From NCBI GenBank assembly GCA_023374045.1, contig CM041776.1, positions 348,253,636 through 348,317,635 on the forward strand: DNA of 64,000 nt, in the 5' to 3' direction. The position numbers and the translations under genes are program-made. This document shows positions 57,948-64,000 of this stretch, one piece after another. Source of the DNA: Limonium bicolor (Eukaryota > Streptophyta > Magnoliopsida > Caryophyllales > Plumbaginaceae). The stretch's first letter is position 1. Each line of letters begins with the position of its first letter. Below the pieces are notes generated by a model. It was given only the letters and a program-made list of their open reading frames with translations. It was not told the DNA's origin and made no database searches.

Positions 57948-58280
57948 ATGGTGAAATGGCATGATGGTTTGTGGGTGGAATTGAAGTACAGGGAAAAAAC
58001 ATTTTGTTATAGGATACGGGATGAGGATTCTGCCTTCCTTGACATGGTAACGTTCATCAGGGATGTGATACATGCAGCTGAAAAGCAACTAGTATGCAGT
58101 CCCCCCAAATACCCGGTGTTCAAATATTTTAGTCCTGGATCTCAGAAAACGTATGAGATCAATTCTGATGACATCCTTCGGGGAATATTGTTTGACAACA
58201 GGAATGAGGCAAAAATTTCTGTGATGATTATGGTAATTAATTGGTATAAATTATGGAACAATATTAGTCTAACTTTGTAA
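57948..58280 (+). pseudogene. N-terminal part of a MULE transposase
   Basis: From the ATG after the acceptor at 57947 it reads MVKWHDGLWVELKYREKTF, LDMVTFIRDV and SDDILRGILFDN, typical of the PB1-like N-terminal segment of plant MULE transposases. The frame stops at 58280 inside the right terminal repeat; the zinc-binding, catalytic and SWIM parts are missing. A possible upstream exon (MLLMQRLNFLH, 57303-57350, donor GTATGTGG) precedes an intron of about 600 bp. Confidence 0.65.
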
Positions 58281-58764
58281 AAAAATTAGTATGAATTATG
58301 TGTTTAAAACTCTATATTTTTTTATGGTACTAATAATTTTGAAAAAAATCTAAGAAATACTTACTTTTTTCAATGTTTTATGATATTTCAATATATATTT
58401 TTATTTATTTAATAAATTTTTATACTATTTTTAAATATTTTGATAGTTATGTATTTTTATAGTATTTTGAAATTTTTGTGAATTTTAGTGAAATTTTTAA
58501 CACTTAGGGGCATATTGTGAACTTTAAAAGTATTTTATTAACTAGTAAGGGGTATTTTTATCTCTTTCACTTTTGGTCAATGACATAGTGGTATTTCATG
58601 AACTTTTGTAATAATATAGCGACATTTCATGACTTTTTTAGTGACATTTCATGAATTAACCAAAAATATAGTAACATTTCATGATATTTTCATTTTTTTT
58701 GATAATTTGGTTTTAGAGCCAATTTTATTAATGAGAAGTTCCCTGGATAACCCAAGTGGATATA

Positions 58765-59020
58765 CCTAGTTCGCCAGTTAGATGTCAAAATTATCGTGAG
58801 TAAAGATCGAGAGGCGCAGAAGCATGGAGTTGCTTGTTCGCCGGTTACAATTGCAGACTTTGTTCGCCAGTCAAAATTATCGCGAGTGAAGATGGAGAGG
58901 CGTATAGGCGAATAAGGTTTGAAAATTTTCCGTGAGTGAAGATGGCGCGGAGCACGATGTTCACCAGTTTGGATTGCAAAATCAACGTGAATAAAGATGG
59001 AATAACGTGAGGAGAGCAGT
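58765..59020. repeat. Minisatellite of the same family, locus 4
   Basis: Four diverged units with TTCGCCAGTTAGATGTCAAA, ATCGTGAGTAAAGAT and GAGGCGCAGAAGCATGGAG, starting about 80 bp after the MULE right end. Confidence 0.85.
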
Positions 59021-59132
59021 AAAAGAAGAAGGATTCAGGTAGGGTTTAATTGACCAACAATATTGAAATACCCCAAAATTAATTTAAATTAATTTAGGGG
59101 ATTTCTTTTATTAAACCTTTAATAATACTAAG

Positions 59133-59240
59133 TATTAAATTATTTTATGGAATTATGAATATTAAATTATTATATGGAGTTATGAATATTAAATTATTAT
59201 ATAGAATTATGAATATTAAATTAGTATATGGAATTGTGAA
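59133..59240. repeat. 27-bp tandem repeat, four copies
   Basis: Units start at 59133, 59160, 59187 and 59214 with the core TATTAAATTATTATATGGA and TTATGAA. Confidence 0.92.
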
Positions 59241-61680
59241 ATTTATTTAGGGGTTTTCTCCTATTTAACCCTAATTATTATATATTATTATATAGTATTA
59301 TGAATTTAATAATAAGATTTATAAGTCCATAAATCTTGGGAAAATTTCTAAACACTCCAACTATATTATAAAGATTTTAGGAAGTGTTTGAACATTGTTT
59401 TGAAACATAAAAGTCAATATAAAATTCTAGAAACCTTAAAGCTTATTAAGCCTTGCTAGAGTTGACTTTTTGAGAATGGTCAAACCAGGCCATGAAACCT
59501 ATACCAATAAATAGGTTATGGAAAACCATGAAGATCGATAAAAAGAACGTCAAAAACGGATCATCCTAGCCAAAGTTATGCTAGATTGAAGTTTTGAGTC
59601 AAAATTTTAAAATCTGCCACGTGTCAAGCTCACACGCACCCACACTTGGATAGATTTTATCTCCACGATTTTCGGAACCGATTTTGCCCAATCTTATGAC
59701 CTTCATAACTTTCTCATCTTATGGAATTTTTGAGTGTCGTCTTCTTTGTTGCCTTCTCCTACATTTCCTCTAAACAACCATAACTCACACAAGCCCTAAC
59801 TAGTTCTAAATCAACCGGAAATTCGAGCCAAAGTTGCCACCCTGCAAAACCGTTGCTGCAGTTTTCCAGTTTCTCTTCGAATTCAGGTAACTTCGACTAG
59901 CCATAACTTCTTCGTTTCTCAGCCAAATTCCATGTTCTTTAGCTCGTTTTGAAGAGCTCTAATCCCTCTATAACTTTCATGTTGATGACCAAAGCCAATT
60001 CCAAACCGTGTGTAAGAGAGAGGTGTCTAAAGTTTCGAATTCATCACAGCATAAAATCACAGTTTTCTTTCCAGAAAACGTAAAGTAAACTCGCAACTTC
60101 TAGCTTCGATTTCTTTCTGTGTGTTGCGAGTTAGGATTAGTTCTTGTTATCAATATGTAGATCTAAGTTTCCTCTTTCGATTAAGCCCTTATACGTATTC
60201 TAATTCGATCTAGAACTTAACTTATAGATCTGCAAAGTGAGCTCCTCGAAAACATTCAAGTTCGAACTTTTCCAGATTTTCGAATTCGAAATCACTCAAT
60301 TCGCACAACTCCTGTAAGTTTCCTTCAAATTCCTTCTACCATGATAAACTATGTTACATTATCGGTCAAAAACACGTTTCAATTGTATCAATTACGCAAT
60401 AGATTGAGTGAATTTGTAAGAATCGAATTCGAAACCCTTATAACTCTATTCGAATATAAACCCAGAATCGAATTCGATGAATACTGCATTATAATTGGGG
60501 AAATCGGTATCATTAGGACCGAAATTTGATTTCGAAACCATAGAAACAAGAATAACTCGATTTCGTTCTGTAGATTGAGAGAAAATCGTGAATTAGTACT
60601 CGAAGTCGAGTTTGAATTCGCTGATGAACTTGGGCTTCAGGGACCGTTCGATCGGTTCTTAAAGGATTGGACGGCTGAGATTAAAACGTTTCAGATTAAG
60701 TTTTTATAAATTCCAGTAAATAACCCTAAATTGTTGAATTAATTTAAATACCTTCCCGAAGGTATTTGACTTGAAATTTTAACCATAGATTCCTTATTTA
60801 ATATAGTTTATTTTGATGTAAATTATTATGGTTTTGGAGTTTTTAAACATAAGTTATGATTTTACAAGTTACGGGTTTTCTTGAATTATTTGGCCAAATT
60901 AAAAAGATATTTTTATGAAATAAAAATTTTATAATATGTCTAAAATGTTATAGTTACTGTATATTAAATTTGGGAATTTTTGGGCAATGGGAAAGGGTTT
61001 TAAAAATTGTGTTTATGAGTTTTTCATAAGAATAACCTATATATAAGGTTTTTAATGTAACCAAAAATTAAAGTATGGTTTGTTAAAAACTCTTTAAGCT
61101 GGGAAAATATGGAACACTAAATTAACATTTTCTAACAGTAAGTTTATAAATGTTTTAGTATTGGCTTTTAAGAGAAGTGAAATTTTTACATATATGTATA
61201 TTACTTACTTAGTAGAAACTTATATAAATTAAGGGATTTAGTTATCTTACATTTTATTTACTATATATATGGGAGTTAATATTTTATTTAAACTAAGGAA
61301 TAAATATATATTTATTTTTACGCATTTATAAAAAGGGGATTAAGTAGTAACTTAGAGTAAAACAAGGAATTAGTTTAATTAACACTTATCATAATTAAAT
61401 ATTTTAAGAGCTAGAATCCTAAGATATGGTAAAAGAAATACTTTATGAAATATACTTGGTATACGGTTTAAGGTTGTTTTAATAAGATAGTTTAAATATG
61501 AAAATTACATAGGGAATGTCTTAGTTAATTTCTAATACGGGTATACTTATATATATGAAATAAATAAGGGAAACACTTTATTTAATAAACCATAGGTCGG
61601 TTGTAGTTGTGCCTAAAAGTTATTAAACATAATTAAATACAATAGAATTTTTTAAAGAATGTTCTGGATAAATCTTGATA

Positions 61681-61687
61681 TATGTAG

Positions 61688-61737
<50 letters not shown>

Positions 61738-61822
61738 ATAAATACAATAAAAATAGATAACGGAAATAACATTCCTTATGAGAAATATAATAGGAAAGGA
61801 TATTATATATATATATATATAT
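61681..61822. repeat. TA microsatellites
   Basis: Two long TA runs, near 61690-61738 and 61803-61822, in AT-rich DNA. Confidence 0.9.
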
Positions 61823-64000
61823 ACGATAAATGAATAAATGAAAGAAATAAATACCTTATAGAAAATATAATATGAAGGAATTAATGAGTTAAACTAAACC
61901 TCTACATGATACTAATAAAAGAATATTATATGAGGTGGTATTAATTTATGGTTATAGGTTGAGTTTTTAGTTATCTTTGAATTTCTAAGATTTAATAAAC
62001 AGTATTTAAATACACGTATATATTTAGTCAATGACCACAATTTAAATCTATAATTTGGTTAAGAAATTAATAAGTTGAAATTTAGGAATATTGTAATTAG
62101 TTTACATAAAGTGTTACACAAATAGATCTTATTATATAATTAATAATAAAATGAATGAAATACTTTACATTTAAATGTTCTTATTATATAAACAATAATA
62201 AAATAAATGAGTTACTTTTACATCTAAATGTGAAGAGGATAAATAAGTCTAGATTTAATTATTTCTTAATATTTATAGTATTGAGTAATAACTTAATTTT
62301 AAGATAAAATCATTAAAAGGATTATGATATAAAACTATATTAAACTATGATTAGGAGATTAATCTAAATAATAATCCTTAAGTTTCTTAGAATTAGTTAA
62401 GCCATATAAAATACATTTATTACCAATATTCAGGATGTGAGTTTATAAATAAGTGATGTACATAATAGTTAAAGATTTACAAAAAGGTTTGCAAATAGAA
62501 ATTTGATACTTAAAATCATTGAACCTTTAATTAGATGAAACTAGGTTACATAAGAGATTATATTGATTTACCTTTTGACACTGGAAATATTAATGTGTCA
62601 TTTGAATATAACGTATGGGGATTTTTTCAGAATAGATTATCTTATTAAATAATTAACAATTTCACTTATGAACCAGAATTTAATTCTTTGATAAATTCTA
62701 CCTTATGTAGATATATTGTCCATCCTAAATACAATAAAGGAAATTAATTTATACCTTTGAAACCTTAGGTTTTGTAAAACAATTTAAAACGTATTTAAGG
62801 CTTAAGTTTATTGAAGTTTAGTACAAAAGGATTATACATAGTCTATAGAGAGAATGTGTGTAAAAATAAAACATTTAGGAGATTAAAGGTAAGTAAGGAT
62901 ACATAAAAGGTTATATTTAAACACCTTATTGTATAGGTAATATTTAAGCAAATAATGTACCTTGTGAATACTAAATGTAAGAGTTCGATAAGTCTAAGTT
63001 AACTATAATATAGTTGTTTCTAGATGAAAAGTAATTTAACATCTTATGACAAAATTATTAGATGGTTGTAATAAAAAGTCTTTCTGAACTAAAGATAAGA
63101 CAAATGAGTTAGTAACTCAATTAGGTTATAATAAAATGCGTCTACAACACTACGATTCCAGTATACAAGATGTAGATCTTAATTAAGTTAAGGGTAAGAC
63201 TTAATCATAACGGGTTATCTAGTAGATATTGTTTAAATACATAATCTTTACATTGTGAGATAATGGTATAGTATTCTGAGATGAGTCCATCATAGGCCAT
63301 AATACAATGTTTACTCTAAATTGGGAATAAAGGTATTGAACTTAAGATTATTATTGAAATTCTTAGATTTAATTATATAATATAAACACCTTTATGATAT
63401 AAAGGTCTCAAAAGTATTGAATGTGAGGATTGTGGTTAAATATGAATAAAGTGGATAGGAGTGGACAGTTAGCAGGTGTTAATAAAATACATTCCTTGAT
63501 CCTACAACCTTGGGCTATACAACCTTCTAAAATAAGTCAAAGGTTATACATAACATTTAAGCGAGGGCTTATAGGATAATTGAGATTTGGAAATAAGAGA
63601 GAGGAATTTATTTAAGTTTTACTTAGGATACAGGTTATTGATAGTAAGTTATCTTCAATGTTCCTCAGAGAATTGTTGAATGTTTGCACGAGTTTACTAG
63701 AACTGCTACAGCGTTGACCAGGTATGATTTCTCGTACTCAGCTTGTTGTGTTTTGGACTCTATGGAATGTGTTGTACTATTTCTCGTACTCCGATATTTT
63801 TACTGATTGACTTGTGGAATGTTTTGGAAAAGGCTAACCTACTTAAAGAGGAATTTCTAAAAAAAAATGGTTGTGTGACTGACTCAGCTTGTGTGACTAA
63901 CTGAGCCTTGGATGTGGAACTCACTTGGGTATTGGTTTCTTCTACTTGGTGTCCCGTTAGACATTGACTGCTTAGGGTTTACGCTTCTGCACTCTGTAGG

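Larger units (their letters stand above)
55100..58686 (+). mobile_element. Mutator-like element (MULE) with long inverted repeats
   Basis: The left arm (55100-55133, then 56035-56110, then 56287 to about 56570) and the right arm (about 58260-58686, reverse complement) align over about 400 bases, including TTCATGAAATG, TATGTCATTGACC, TTACTAGTTAATAA and TAGAGTTTTAAACACATAAT. The left arm is split by two hAT insertions. The interior keeps the N-terminal transposase exon but no catalytic domain. Terminal 9-bp duplications could not be identified in the T/A-rich flanks. It is a non-autonomous or deletion derivative. Confidence 0.75.
59072..64000 (+). mobile_element. Probable 5' LTR of a Ty3/gypsy-type element, runs off the window
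   Basis: The block opens TGAAATACCCCAAAATTAAT followed by TTAGGGGATTTC, close to the usual opening of plant Tekay/Del-like LTRs (TGTAATACCCC). Its right part (63.8 kb) shares loosely matching segments with the minus-strand LTR-like block at 39.5-40.6 kb (such as AAAAGGCTAACCTACTTA). About 60.7-63.6 kb is very AT-rich with no coding content. The end, primer site and genes are not in the window. Confidence 0.4.

Noticed and set aside
60341..60529. ORF on + strand near 60.4 kb
   Set aside because: Short, AT-driven and inside the LTR-like block; no recognisable motif.

Overview
The window is nuclear DNA of a flowering plant, probably a eudicot. The grounds are spliced genes with GT-AG introns, plant-specific families (INDETERMINATE-DOMAIN zinc-finger factor, PUX-type UBX protein, mitochondrial ClpX), initiator-Met-primed Copia elements, MULEs, hAT-type MITEs and very AT-rich intergenic DNA. 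The species cannot be named from the sequence. A 500-N scaffold gap lies at 23639-24138.

Layout. 1-3033 (+): 3' part of an IDD transcription factor gene, with its earlier zinc-finger exons off the left edge. 3034-6412: gene-poor DNA holding a tRNA-Glu retropseudogene. 6413-11660 (+): complete Copia element with defective genes. 12391-13412: PIF/Harbinger-like MITE. 13559-14512: hAT MITE whose core is a degenerate minisatellite. 16570-16995 (-): small secreted Cys-rich protein. 19240-23496 (-): PUX7-like gene. 25081-25636 (-): GRF zinc-finger membrane protein. 27940-29813 (+): transposase-derived remnants (RNase H, MULE transposase, plant mobile domain), then a hAT MITE at 29978-30706. 31276-37498 (-): 15-exon mitochondrial ClpX gene. 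38.1-39.5 kb: degenerate tandem repeats. 39535-46488: minus-strand Ty3/gypsy debris with a nested hAT MITE. 47074-52131 (-): second complete Copia element. 52.3-54.8 kb (-): exons of an unidentified gene. 55.1-58.7 kb: MULE with two nested hAT insertions. 59.1 kb to the end: AT-rich DNA that opens like a gypsy LTR.

Host genes. They form no operon or cluster. ClpX and the PUX-like protein (a predicted CDC48/p97 cofactor) are both AAA+-linked proteostasis genes, but their nearness looks incidental. IDD, GRF and ClpX each carry one-base frame breaks while motifs and splice sites are intact. That fits an assembly with residual indel errors at least as well as several independent pseudogenes.

The least explained structure is a 60-75 bp minisatellite family, with landmarks TTCGCCAGTTAGGATTGCAA, ATTACCGTGAGTGAAGA and GGCGCAGAGCATGGA. 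It occurs at four places: inside the hAT MITE at 13.6-14.5 kb, and near 53.4, 54.9 and 58.8 kb.
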